A stretch of 20,028 nt of DNA from an uncultured Eubacterium sp. (GCA_910584595.1 CAJUBQ010000088.1:1-20028), one strand, 5' to 3'; shown: positions 7,095-14,697, counted from the first letter of the stretch. Notes: generated from the sequence alone by a model not told the origin. A program made the numbers and translations.

Positions 7095-8171
7095 TTATTT
7101 TCCCACCTTTCCTTCTGTCTTTTCCAGCATATCCCAGCATCCCCACAGATACATAATGCCAAGCGCACGATCATAAAGCCCATAGCCCGGTCTGCACTGC
7201 TCGCCCCAGATATGACGTCCATGATCCGGTCGTACATAACCGGTGTAGCCACAGTCATGGTAAGCCTTTACAATTTCCAGAATACCGGTATCTCCGTCAC
7301 AGTCTCTATGCGAAGCCTCCGTAAAATCTCCGTTTGGATAATGTCTTACATTGCGGATATGCGCAAATGCGATCCTGTCACAGTAAGTACGCACAATATC
7401 TGCAACATTGTTGTTTTTATTTGCCCCAAGAGAACCGGAGCACAGACACAGACAGTTATATTCATCATCTACCATCTTAAGAAAACGTCCAATCGACTCC
7501 TTGTCGCACAGCAGACGAGGGATCCCGAAAATATCCCATGGCGGATCATCCTGATGGATTGCCATTTTAATTCCGGTCTCGTGGCAGGTCGGCATGATGG
7601 CTTCCAGAAAATATTTCAGGTTTTCCCACAGCTTTTCTTTGGTTACCGGACGGTATGCTTCAAATAATTCATCCAGCTTTGCCATCCGTTCCGGTTCCCA
7701 TCCCGGGAACGTCATCCCATGCAGATTGTTTAAAATATAATCCGCCATCTCTTTGTAGTCGTCCTGTATCCGGTTTTTTTCATAAAATAAAGCTGTGGAG
7801 CCGTCTTCTAACGGATGAAACAAGTCCGTTCTTGTCCAGTCAAAAATCGGCATGAAATTATACGTCACTACTTTTACGCCAAATTTTGCAAGATTTCGAA
7901 GCGTCGTTTTATAATTTTCAATATACTGGTCGCGGGAAGGAAGTCCGATTTTTATATCATCGTGTACGTTGACACTCTCCACAACCTCCATATGGAAGCC
8001 CGCGCCTTCGATCTGGCGCCTTGCCTCTTCGATCTCTTCCACTTCCCAGACTTCACCCGCCTGCTTGTCATGCAAGGCCCAGACAAGCCCGGTGACTCCC
8101 GGTATTTGTTTAATCATCTGCGGAGTGATACTGTCATTTCCTTCTCCATACCAACGAAATGTCATCTGCAT
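7095..8171 (-). CDS. uxuA: D-mannonate dehydratase
   Basis: This 358-residue TIM-barrel enzyme dehydrates D-mannonate to KDG with a divalent metal. The family's hallmark segments are all present: MTFRWYGEGND at the start, TYNFMPIFDWTRTDL (103-117), the metal-site residues H206 in HQDDPPW, C244 in LCSGS, H271 in FAHIRNV, and RPDHGRH (314-320). The length is normal for the clade. GGAGG lies 8 bases upstream of the ATG at 8171. It follows dctM after 49 bases and is immediately followed by uxaC. UxuA is specific to the glucuronate/fructuronate branch, so it tells which hexuronate this operon is built for. Confidence 0.96.
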   Translation of the reverse strand: MQMTFRWYGEGNDSITPQMIKQIPGVTGLVWALHDKQAGEVWEVEEIEEARRQIEGAGFHMEVVESVNVHDDIKIGLPSRDQYIENYKTTLRNLAKFGVKVVTYNFMPIFDWTRTDLFHPLEDGSTALFYEKNRIQDDYKEMADYILNNLHGMTFPGWEPERMAKLDELFEAYRPVTKEKLWENLKYFLEAIMPTCHETGIKMAIHQDDPPWDIFGIPRLLCDKESIGRFLKMVDDEYNCLCLCSGSLGANKNNNVADIVRTYCDRIAFAHIRNVRHYPNGDFTEASHRDCDGDTGILEIVKAYHDCGYTGYVRPDHGRHIWGEQCRPGYGLYDRALGIMYLWGCWDMLEKTEGKVGK

Positions 8172-8220
8172 AAAAAATTCCTCCTTTTTTAATTATTTTT
8201 ATATTATTTTTTCAGATCCG

Positions 8221-9522
8221 TTAAATTAACCCTGCGGCCATCGGCAGTCCGGTGCTTAAAAACGGTACATAAGTCACGAGCAGCAGTCCGGCCAGAATTG
8301 CGGCATAATACCAAAGCATATATGGGATCGTTTTTGCTAACGTGGTGTTTCCTACTTTAATCGCCACAAATAAAGTGTTTCCTACCGGAGGTGTAATATT
8401 CCCGATACAAAGGTTATAGACAAGAATCAGCCCAAAATGCACCGGATGCATCCCAAACGTCTGCACAATCGGCAGAAACAGCGGTGTAAATATAAGAATG
8501 GCAGGCGTTACATCCATAAAAGTACCGGCAATTAAAAGTATCACATTCATAATCAGCAAAATAATAATATAGTTATCTGTCAGTCCAAGCAGCGCTGCAG
8601 AAACAGCCTGCGGAATCTGCATAAATGCCATAACCCATCCAAGAATATTTGAAACGCCAATCAAAAATACGACCATACCACTCATTTTAGCGCTATCTAC
8701 CACAATTTTCCAAAAAGATTTTAACGTAATATTGCGGTAAAAAATACCCAGCACAAGCGCATATACTACTGCAACCGCAGAACCTTCCGTAGCCGTAAAG
8801 ACTCCGATCACGATGCCGCCGATTACTATGATTATCAAGGATAACGCCGGCAGTGCACGAAGTGTCGCCATTCCTAAATTTTTCCAGTCAAACTTTCCCT
8901 GCGCTCCCTGATAGCCTTTGCGTTTTGCTAATATAATGCCTACAATAATGCAACATAATGCCCAAAGGATACCCGGAATATATCCGCCCAAAAACAAGGC
9001 CGCTACGGATGTTCCTCCGGATGCCAGAGAATAAGTAATCAGTGCGTTAGAAGGCGGAATTAAAAGCCCGGAAGGCGCGGACGCCCCATTGGTTGCTGCA
9101 CATAACGCCGGGTCATATCCCTGTTCTTCTTCTCCTTCTTTTACCATGCTTCCGACTGCTGCCGCGGCTGCAGATGCAGAACCGGAAATAGCTCCAAACA
9201 ATGCATTTGCCCCTGCATTCGTAACAAGCAGCGCTCCCGGAAGCTTTCCAAGAATAGCCATTACAAAATCAACCAGACGCTTTGCAATCCCGCCCTGGTT
9301 CATCAGGTTTCCGGCTAAGATAAAAAACGGAATGGCTGTCAGGCTGAATTTGCTCATGCCGACAAACGTTCTTTGCGCTGCGGTAACAACGGATACATCA
9401 AGCGGAACCGTCTGCAAGATAGCTACCAGTGCGGAGATACCGATCGAATATGCAATCGGAACGCCCAAAGCAAGCAGCAAAAGCAGAATAACCAAAATAA
9501 TTACAAGTGACTGTATTGCCAT
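8221..9522 (-). CDS. dctM: TRAP transporter large membrane subunit (DctM family)
   Basis: This 433-residue, very hydrophobic protein has about twelve membrane spans and is the sodium-coupled translocating subunit of a TRAP transporter. DctM-family landmarks include an N-terminal VPIAYSIG segment (near 21-28), a FILAGNLMNQGG stretch (about 67-78), the small-residue loop GAISGSASAAAAAVG, GLLIPPSNALITYS, and near the C-terminus NLCIGNITPPVGNTLF. The ATG is directly adjacent to the dctQ stop codon, with its GGAGG site inside the dctQ 3' end, so the two are translationally coupled. Given the four uronate enzymes downstream, the substrate is most likely D-glucuronate or a similar hexuronate. Confidence 0.93.
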   Translation of the reverse strand: MAIQSLVIILVILLLLLALGVPIAYSIGISALVAILQTVPLDVSVVTAAQRTFVGMSKFSLTAIPFFILAGNLMNQGGIAKRLVDFVMAILGKLPGALLVTNAGANALFGAISGSASAAAAAVGSMVKEGEEEQGYDPALCAATNGASAPSGLLIPPSNALITYSLASGGTSVAALFLGGYIPGILWALCCIIVGIILAKRKGYQGAQGKFDWKNLGMATLRALPALSLIIIVIGGIVIGVFTATEGSAVAVVYALVLGIFYRNITLKSFWKIVVDSAKMSGMVVFLIGVSNILGWVMAFMQIPQAVSAALLGLTDNYIIILLIMNVILLIAGTFMDVTPAILIFTPLFLPIVQTFGMHPVHFGLILVYNLCIGNITPPVGNTLFVAIKVGNTTLAKTIPYMLWYYAAILAGLLLVTYVPFLSTGLPMAAGLI

Positions 9523-10011
9523 TTACATCGCCTCCTTTTCTTCCGGCTGGTTTTTCAGTATATCCAAAATATTCAAAACCGTATAGATCATATTTAAAAT
9601 GCCGCATAATGGCAGAACAATATAAAAAATACCAATCGGTACGCCCAGAGAAGACGTCATCTGTCCCATGGCAAGCGTTGTGATCTGCACCCCGCCAAAC
9701 ACAAGGATAACAGCGGAAAATAAAAACGCAATCACTTCTCCAAAGCATAACAGCCCTTTTTGTACGGATGTATTGAATTTTTCAACAATAATCGGTATAT
9801 TCATATGTCCGCGTTCACTTGTTACAATCGATGCGCCAAGCAGACTCATCCATGCAAAAAGATATCCTACCAGTTCTTCAGACCAGGTAGATGGATTTTT
9901 CAATACATATCTGGTCAATACCTGCCAGCAGGTCAGAATAACCATAGCAAGAAAGCTGATGCCTGCCAACCCGTTTAGAATCTTTGTAATTCCATCTCGA
10001 AATGCTTTCAT
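9523..10011 (-). CDS. dctQ: TRAP transporter small membrane subunit (DctQ family)
   Basis: This 162-residue protein has four predicted membrane segments (about 11-33, 46-64, 86-108 and 124-146) and the conserved TWSEEL motif (42-47) between the first two, typical of DctQ subunits that partner DctM. I use the ATG at 10011, with GGAGG 8 bases upstream. An in-frame GTG at 10020 overlaps that site and is rejected. It lies 12 bases after dctP and its stop abuts the dctM start, giving the usual P-Q-M gene order. Confidence 0.92.
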   Translation of the reverse strand: MKAFRDGITKILNGLAGISFLAMVILTCWQVLTRYVLKNPSTWSEELVGYLFAWMSLLGASIVTSERGHMNIPIIVEKFNTSVQKGLLCFGEVIAFLFSAVILVFGGVQITTLAMGQMTSSLGVPIGIFYIVLPLCGILNMIYTVLNILDILKNQPEEKEAM

Positions 10012-10023
10012 CTGATACACCTC

Positions 10024-11052
10024 CTATTCCGCTTCTGACGGATGCTGTTCGTTATGATCCTGAATCTTATCATAAATAGGTTTCAGATCCGGATACTGCT
10101 TAAGCATCTCTTCATGCATCGTTTCGCATGTTTCCTGAAACGGCTTTGTATCCGGATAAAGGAACTGTACGCCCTGGTCGTTTGCCGCCTTATCCTTTGC
10201 CGCTTCTACAGCTTTTACCCATTCTTCACGCTCCACTTTGTTGATTAATAAAAATCCTTCTTCAAAGATGTTTCTGTCTTCTTCGGATAAGTCGTCCAAA
10301 AATGCACAGTTGCCGATCAAAATATCCGGAATCATCTGATGCATATCGTAAGAATAATATTTGCAGACATCCCCATGACCGTTTGAAGTCAGCGCCATTT
10401 CGTTATTTTCAGCGCCATCAATAACTTTGGACTGCAAGGCAGTATATACTTCGCCAAATCCCATCGGTGTAGCAGAACCGCCAAGCAAATCCATCATCCG
10501 CACATTCGTAGGCGACTGCTGCACACGGATTTTTAACCCTTTTAAATCCTGCGGGCTTTCGATCGGCGTCGATACGGTATAAAAGTTACGGGTACCGGCA
10601 TCAATCCATGTGACTGCTTCAAATCCGGCCTTTTTGGTAGATTCAAAAATAGGCTCTACAATTTCCGGGTCGTCCATTGCCATATGATAGGCATCTGCCG
10701 AAGAAAATAAATATGGCAGATTAAACAACGTATAGTTTTCTGAAAATGTCTCCAGAATAGAATTGCTGGCAACGCAAAAATCAATAGCTCCTGTCTGTGT
10801 CAGCTGCACCATATCTGTCTGAGAACCGAGCAGCTCGCTTGGATAAATCTCAATATTGTATTTGTCTCCCAGCTTGCTCTCTACATATTTTTCAAACTCC
10901 AATAATGCAACATTTGTAGGATGGTCAGTCGCCTGATTATGTCCGATACGGACAATCTGTCTGCCGCCATCGTTTCCTCCGCAGCCGGAAAGAGCCGCGG
11001 CTAACATTCCAACTCCAAAGATCGCAGGCAGTATTTTGCGATATCGTTTCAT
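10024..11052 (-). CDS. dctP: TRAP transporter solute-binding lipoprotein (DctP family), hexuronate type
   Basis: This 342-residue extracytoplasmic receptor captures the substrate for the DctQM permease. The N-terminus is a lipoprotein signal: KRYRK, a hydrophobic stretch, then LSGC with C24 as the lipidation site, which fits anchoring to a Gram-positive membrane. DctP landmarks are visible: GHNQATDHPTN (37-47), TRNFYT (154-159), LKGLKIRVQ (170-178) with R176 expected to bind the substrate carboxylate, and VIDGAENN (210-217). GGAGG stands 8 bases before the ATG. It is the first gene of the operon, behind a promoter facing the AraC gene. DctP proteins for glucuronate/galacturonate are an established subgroup; hexuronate specificity here is inferred from the operon. 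Confidence 0.92.
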   Translation of the reverse strand: MKRYRKILPAIFGVGMLAAALSGCGGNDGGRQIVRIGHNQATDHPTNVALLEFEKYVESKLGDKYNIEIYPSELLGSQTDMVQLTQTGAIDFCVASNSILETFSENYTLFNLPYLFSSADAYHMAMDDPEIVEPIFESTKKAGFEAVTWIDAGTRNFYTVSTPIESPQDLKGLKIRVQQSPTNVRMMDLLGGSATPMGFGEVYTALQSKVIDGAENNEMALTSNGHGDVCKYYSYDMHQMIPDILIGNCAFLDDLSEEDRNIFEEGFLLINKVEREEWVKAVEAAKDKAANDQGVQFLYPDTKPFQETCETMHEEMLKQYPDLKPIYDKIQDHNEQHPSEAE

Positions 11053-11083
11053 TGTTTCGTCCTCCTTTTCTGTTTGTTTCTAA

Positions 11084-11100
11084 AACATAGCCGGCTTGTT
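11084..11100. promoter_or_regulatory. Palindrome in the dctP 5' leader (possible operator)
   Basis: AACATAGCCGGCTTGTT contains the perfect 8-bp palindrome AGCCGGCT (11089-11096) with partly symmetric flanks. It lies a few bases downstream of the expected dctP transcription start, a position where a bound repressor would block the operon. There is no direct evidence of function, and short GC palindromes also occur by chance. Confidence 0.35.
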
Positions 11101-11112
11101 TTTGATAGATTC

Positions 11113-11141
11113 AGTATAGCAGAAAATTTCGTTAACCACAT
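11113..11141 (-). promoter_or_regulatory. Promoter of the glucuronate operon (dctP)
   Basis: On the minus strand TGCTATACT gives an extended -10 (TATACT at 11118-11113). With a 17-base spacer, the -35 position (11141-11136) reads ATGTGG, far from TTGACA. A good extended -10 with a poor -35 is typical of promoters that need an activator, which fits the divergently encoded AraC protein. The predicted start leaves a leader of about 54 bases before the dctP ATG. Confidence 0.6.
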
Positions 11142-11148
11142 GGTGGTT
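11134..11148. promoter_or_regulatory. Perfect dyad AACCAC-ATG-GTGGTT over the dctP -35 region
   Basis: Six-base perfect arms with a 3-base centre cover the dctP -35 position and lie just upstream of the araC-gene -35 (11154). This is a natural site for a regulator controlling both divergent promoters. AraC proteins usually bind direct repeats, so the dyad may instead belong to another regulator such as a GntR- or LacI-type protein encoded elsewhere. Confidence 0.5.
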
Positions 11149-11153
11149 CCAGC

Positions 11154-11182
11154 TTGAAATATGGTGAATCTTGCTATATAAT
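11154..11182 (+). promoter_or_regulatory. Promoter of the AraC-type regulator gene
   Basis: TTGAAA (11154-11159), a 17-base spacer and a consensus TATAAT (11177-11182) form a strong housekeeping promoter. It places the start near 11189 and the GGGAGG ribosome-binding site about 40 bases into the transcript. It diverges from the dctP promoter, with the two -35 boxes only about 12 bases apart. Confidence 0.8.
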
Positions 11183-11236
11183 ATTCCATATATCCTTCTG
11201 TTTTATGCATTTTATCTAATATGAAGGGAGGTTTTT

Positions 11237-11263
11237 ATGCATTATGTACAAAGAAGAATTTAA
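11237..11263 (+). other. Eight-codon leader frame overlapping the araC start
   Basis: The GGGAGG site is best spaced (5 bases) for the ATG at 11237, which opens MHYVQRRI and stops at 11263. The regulator's own ATG at 11244 is in another frame, 12 bases from the same site. Translation of the mini-ORF might limit regulator synthesis by overlapping initiation. It could equally be chance, with the ribosome using the second ATG. Confidence 0.3.
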
Positions 11264-12095
11264 TCCAAGTCAATTTATGACAGAACGGTACTTTGAATTT
11301 CACCATACTTATAACGAGTCGCCTCCGACGGTAGAATTTCACCAGCATCCCTTTTATGAGATTTTTTTCTTTTTATCCGGAAATGTCAATTATATTATCG
11401 AAGGAAAAAATTACAGCCTGCGTCCCGGAGATATTCTCTTAACAGGAAGTCTGGATATCCATCGTCCGGATATCCACCCCGGCAAGCCTTACGAAAGAAT
11501 TGTCATCTGGCTTGCAGATGATTTTTTTGGACATTTAAAGGATTTTTATGGCGAAGATCTGACCGCCTGTTTTACAGACGCCGCTTTAAAGGATTATCGC
11601 CTGATACGCCCCGACAATCAAAATATCCTATATTTGAAAAAGATCTGTTCCAAAATATCCGAAGCCAAGCATGGCAGCGAAATCGGAAGCTATGCCCTTG
11701 CTTCTGCACATCTGACAGAACTGCTCGTACAGATCAGCCGAGCGTATTATGATACGCCGGATTCCATCAAATATGACGTTGTCGAAAACGAAAAGATTAA
11801 TGAGATTCTTGTATATATCAATGAAAATCTTACGGAAGATTTATCTTTGGAACATCTGGCCGCCAGACATTATACAAGCAAATATTATTTAAGCAGACAG
11901 TTTAAACAGTTTACAGGACTGTCGCTTTATCAGTATATTATGAAAAAAAGACTGATCGTATCCAGAAATATGCTGCGAAATGGCAGCTCGGTTCTGGATG
12001 CATGCTATCAGTGTGGCTTCGGGGATTATTCAAATTTTTTAAAAGCATTTAAAAGAGAATTTGGGAAAACGCCGAGTCAATATTTAACTACATAA
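11244..12095 (+). CDS. AraC-family transcriptional regulator with N-terminal cupin
   Basis: This 283-residue regulator has an N-terminal cupin sensor, with HQHPFYEIFFFLSG (33-46) and RPGDILLT (60-67) forming the usual jelly-roll signature. The C-terminal AraC/XylS DNA-binding domain runs from about 183 to the end: INENLTEDLSLEHLA, YYLSRQFKQFTG, then CGFGDYSNFLKAFKREFG and TPSQY. It is transcribed away from the TRAP/uronate operon, with both promoters in a 191-base shared region, so it most likely controls that operon in response to a hexuronate or pathway intermediate. The weak dctP -35 argues for activation. The inducer is not predictable from sequence. No good terminator follows it. Confidence 0.92.
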   Translation: MYKEEFNPSQFMTERYFEFHHTYNESPPTVEFHQHPFYEIFFFLSGNVNYIIEGKNYSLRPGDILLTGSLDIHRPDIHPGKPYERIVIWLADDFFGHLKDFYGEDLTACFTDAALKDYRLIRPDNQNILYLKKICSKISEAKHGSEIGSYALASAHLTELLVQISRAYYDTPDSIKYDVVENEKINEILVYINENLTEDLSLEHLAARHYTSKYYLSRQFKQFTGLSLYQYIMKKRLIVSRNMLRNGSSVLDACYQCGFGDYSNFLKAFKREFGKTPSQYLTT

Positions 12096-12161
12096 AAAGA
12101 TTGCATGCATTTTAAGATTCTTCGCATATAATCGCTTATCATTCATATGATAAAATAAAAA

Positions 12162-12271
12162 ACCTTTGATTGAATAGAAAACCTTTGATTGAATAGAAAA
12201 CTTTTGAGTGAATAGAAAACTTTTGACAAAATAGAAAACTTTTGACAAAATAGAAAACCTTTGATCCTATA
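12162..12271 (+). repeat. 19-bp tandem repeat array (five units plus a partial)
   Basis: Units begin at 12162, 12181, 12200, 12219 and 12238, with a partial sixth at 12257. The consensus is ACYTTTGANTGAATAGAAA: units 1 and 2 are identical, unit 3 differs slightly, and units 4 and 5 share TTTTGACAAAATAG. The array fills the upstream region of the phosphoesterase gene. Units 4 and 5 each create a TTGACA hexamer, and the last of these (12242-12247) stands 18 bases before CCTATA (12266-12271), so the array may supply a promoter. The unit length resembles iterons, but there is no replication gene nearby. An 18-bp hairpin-like palindrome (12136-12153) lies just upstream. Confidence 0.8.
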
Positions 12272-12302
12272 AACAACCCAAATATAGAAAGAAGGCACTG
12301 AC

Positions 12303-13145
12303 ATGCACTTGATTCTTTTACTTCCATTCCTGCTCTTTGGATATGTATCCAATAATTATATTTCGGTATCCACACATAAGCTGGCATACAAGCAAAAGAA
12401 AAAACAGGAGAAAAAGCGCGTATCTTCCCTGTCCATCGTCCATATATCGGATTTGCATAACAAAACATTTGGCTGGCGCCAGACAAGACTGCTAAACAAA
12501 ATCAAAGCCATACATCCCGACATCATCGTGATTACCGGTGATCTCGTAGATGGCGCCCCACATCATCATGCAGCGGTTTTTTTGCAAAAAGCTTCCAGCA
12601 TCTGTCCGATTTATTTTGTCAGGGGCAATCACGAATCGATCGCAGGCAATTTCCCGGTGTTGAAACAAACGCTTTCGAAGTGCAACGTTCATCTGCTGGT
12701 CAATCGTTCCGTCGATGTTATAAAAGACGGATATACGTATCGGATTAGCGGGCTGGATGATCCGATCTTTCATATCAAAGGAAAAAAATATGCAGGATAC
12801 ATCAAAAAAACGCTGGATGAAATGCTTGACAAACCAAAACGTACACAAAAAAGAGCAGATTTTCAAATTCTGCTCTCCCACCGTCCGGAACTGTTTTCTT
12901 TATACAGCCGGTATCCGTTTGATCTTGTACTGTGCGGTCATGCTCACGGAGGACAGGTTCGTCTGCCGTTTACCGATGGACTTTATGCGCCAAATCAGGG
13001 GATTCTTCCCAAATATACTTCCGGAGCGCATACGAAAAACAATACGACGGAAATTATCAGCCGGGGACTTGGGAACAGTTCTTTTCCGCTGCGGCTGTTT
13101 AACTTTCCGGAGATTGTGCACATTCAGATCACTTTATCGTCATAA
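12303..13145 (+). CDS. Membrane-anchored calcineurin-like metallophosphoesterase
   Basis: This 280-residue protein starts with a hydrophobic anchor (about 2-16) followed by a lysine-rich linker (25-39) and a metallophosphoesterase domain. All five metal-binding blocks are present: HISDLH (47-52), TGDLVDG (78-84), GNHES (108-112), LSHRPE (191-196) and GHAHGG (212-217). The size and layout match the YkuE/YaeI-like subgroup, which acts at the membrane on phosphoester or pyrophosphate bonds; the physiological substrate in Firmicutes is not settled. It is monocistronic in appearance, preceded by the 19-bp array and a weak GAAGG site, and converges on the ATPase gene. It has no evident link to uronate metabolism. 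Confidence 0.88.
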   Translation: MHLILLLPFLLFGYVSNNYISVSTHKLAYKQKKKQEKKRVSSLSIVHISDLHNKTFGWRQTRLLNKIKAIHPDIIVITGDLVDGAPHHHAAVFLQKASSICPIYFVRGNHESIAGNFPVLKQTLSKCNVHLLVNRSVDVIKDGYTYRISGLDDPIFHIKGKKYAGYIKKTLDEMLDKPKRTQKRADFQILLSHRPELFSLYSRYPFDLVLCGHAHGGQVRLPFTDGLYAPNQGILPKYTSGAHTKNNTTEIISRGLGNSSFPLRLFNFPEIVHIQITLSS

Positions 13146-13148
13146 CCG

Positions 13149-13219
13149 TTTTCCGAAAGTGCATGTCAAAATTATTTATATGGGCTGCTGTGATTGATTT
13201 TGACATGTTCTTTCGAAAA
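13149..13219. repeat. Long inverted repeat between two convergent genes
   Basis: Arms at 13149-13172 and 13197-13219 pair over about 23 bases with three mismatches or bulges (TTTTCCGAAAG... with ...CTTTCGAAAA, and CATGTCAAAAT with ATTTTGACATG), enclosing a 24-base loop. It sits between the stop codons of the phosphoesterase and the ATPase gene, where a bidirectional terminator would be expected. However, the outer ends are T-rich on the 5' side and A-rich on the 3' side of both strands, so no transcript would end in a U-tract after the stem. It may act by strong stem formation, or be a small mobile hairpin element. Confidence 0.6.
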
Positions 13220-13248
13220 AATGCAACCGTAACCGATGGAACAGTTCC

Positions 13249-14631
13249 TTACTGCAAATACAGTTCCTTTAAATCTATAAAAATACAGTCCTTATGATTT
13301 GCACATGCAAAACCGCTTCTGGAGAAAAAACCATATTTGTAGCATGAAAGCCCGGTTCTTTGCACCTGTTCTATTTCATTTTCTATGATCTTATTTGTGA
13401 TTGGATCTTTTTTAAATTTTGCTTCGTAAAAAATATAACCCTGGTCATCTTTTGTTACAATATCAAATTCCTCGTTTTTCCCCTGCACAGGATCATCATA
13501 GTAATATTTCCCAATTTTTTCAAATGGTTCCTCGATCTTTCCCATACGATTCATCCGAATCAGATATTGTCTGCACAAATCCTCAAATACATGCGGTACA
13601 TGCTGTGTCTCAAAATCTGTATGGATAAATTTCTGATAAAAAATATCCGGATCCATAACACTCATGCGAGAAGCGTTTCGGAAAATATATTTATAATAAA
13701 AAAGAGACAGATTATCGATGATAAAATATCCTGCTTTCCTTTTATTATTTTCATCATTGATAGGAGCTTCTTTTTTTACCAAATCCATACGGATCAGTTT
13801 GTCCAATACATCTACCAGCGTTGGGCCGCTGGATACATGCGACTGATCCAAAATGTCCTTATATTTTGAAAATCCTTTGGCAAGAGTTTCAAATACTTCG
13901 TTAGCATTCGTGATTTTGGAAATCTCTGAATGTAGATACATAGATACTTCATTTTCCAGCCTTGCACCAGGTGAGGCAATCAGATCTATCATATTCTCCT
14001 TTACCGTTTTTTCACTGTCAATCAGACGATTATAATAAGGTATTCCACCAAACACACTGTATAGCCTCACTCTGTCTTCTTCAGAAAACTGTTGATAGAA
14101 CAATGCAGATTCAAAATAGTCCATCTGTTTTAAATCAATCGTAAGATCTACACGCCCATAGAGTGGATTTTGCTTTGACAGCAGGCTTTTCATGGTATCC
14201 ACATAAGAACCGCAGACAATAAGCTTCATCCCGGAATCATATTGATACTGATCCACAAGCGCCTGTAAAATACTGTCAAGCCCTTTTACATTTTCCCGAA
14301 TATAAGGATATTCATCCAACACAAGTATCAGTTTTTCTTTTTGCGATTGTTCAAACAAAAATTTTAGCAATTGCTCGATACTTTCAAATGCCAGCTTTGG
14401 ATAGCCAAATACATCCGATACAATTTCCGACAAACTGTCCGTATTGTTCCATTCGGTTGTCTGCTTACATTCATAATAGATACTTTTAACTTTCGTTTCT
14501 CTCAGACATTGCCGGATTAATTCACTCTTTCCTATACGGCGCCTTCCATATATCAGCGCAATCTTTTGACAATCTGACTGAAACAGCTGGTGGAGCTGTT
14601 TTTTTTGCTTTTCACGTCCATAAAATTTCAT
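13249..14631 (-). CDS. AAA ATPase with C-terminal DUF234/PD-(D/E)XK-like domain
   Basis: This 460-residue protein belongs to the archaeal-type ATPase_2 plus DUF234 family. The N-terminal FYGREKQ motif is typical, Walker A is GRRRIGKS (29-36), Walker B is LILVLDEYPY (101-110), and VCGS (139-142) is at the sensor position. A winged-helix-like middle follows (about 240-310), and the C-terminus carries EEFDIV (387-392) and YEAKF (402-406), a plausible PD-(D/E)XK nuclease core (D390, E403, K405). The start at 14631 has GGAGGTGA just upstream. A longer frame to 14697 would begin inside the promoter -35 box. The biological role of the family is unknown. It is monocistronic, unrelated to its neighbours, and might be a selfish or defence-type gene. 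Confidence 0.88.
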   Translation of the reverse strand: MKFYGREKQKKQLHQLFQSDCQKIALIYGRRRIGKSELIRQCLRETKVKSIYYECKQTTEWNNTDSLSEIVSDVFGYPKLAFESIEQLLKFLFEQSQKEKLILVLDEYPYIRENVKGLDSILQALVDQYQYDSGMKLIVCGSYVDTMKSLLSKQNPLYGRVDLTIDLKQMDYFESALFYQQFSEEDRVRLYSVFGGIPYYNRLIDSEKTVKENMIDLIASPGARLENEVSMYLHSEISKITNANEVFETLAKGFSKYKDILDQSHVSSGPTLVDVLDKLIRMDLVKKEAPINDENNKRKAGYFIIDNLSLFYYKYIFRNASRMSVMDPDIFYQKFIHTDFETQHVPHVFEDLCRQYLIRMNRMGKIEEPFEKIGKYYYDDPVQGKNEEFDIVTKDDQGYIFYEAKFKKDPITNKIIENEIEQVQRTGLSCYKYGFFSRSGFACANHKDCIFIDLKELYLQ

Positions 14632-14668
14632 TCGGTCACCTCCGACTCGGTTTTCATCGAATGAAATA

Positions 14669-14697
14669 ATTATACGAAAATGAATTTTGGCTGTCAA
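14669..14697 (-). promoter_or_regulatory. Consensus promoter of the AAA ATPase gene
   Basis: On the minus strand, TTGACA (14697-14692), a 17-base spacer and TATAAT (14674-14669) match the housekeeping consensus exactly. The predicted start is about 30 bases before the ATG at 14631. This fixes the gene start and shows that the ATPase has its own transcription, separate from the cytidylate-kinase-like gene ending at 14716. Confidence 0.88.

Noticed and set aside
7094..7258. N-terminal extension of UxaC by 55 codons
   Set aside because: It overlaps uxuA, lacks a ribosome-binding site and has no match to known uronate isomerases; the ATG at 7093 gives the family length.
12136..12153. TTATCAT-TCAT-ATGATAA hairpin as terminator of the AraC gene
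   Set aside because: On the plus strand it is followed by A residues rather than T residues, so it lacks the U-tract of an intrinsic terminator.
12162..12271. 19-bp repeats as a CRISPR array or plasmid iteron origin
   Set aside because: Units are directly contiguous without spacers, and there is no cas or rep gene or DnaA-box cluster nearby.
14632..14697. N-terminal extension of the AAA ATPase by 22 codons
   Set aside because: It would start within the TTGACA box of a perfect promoter, so the transcript cannot contain it.
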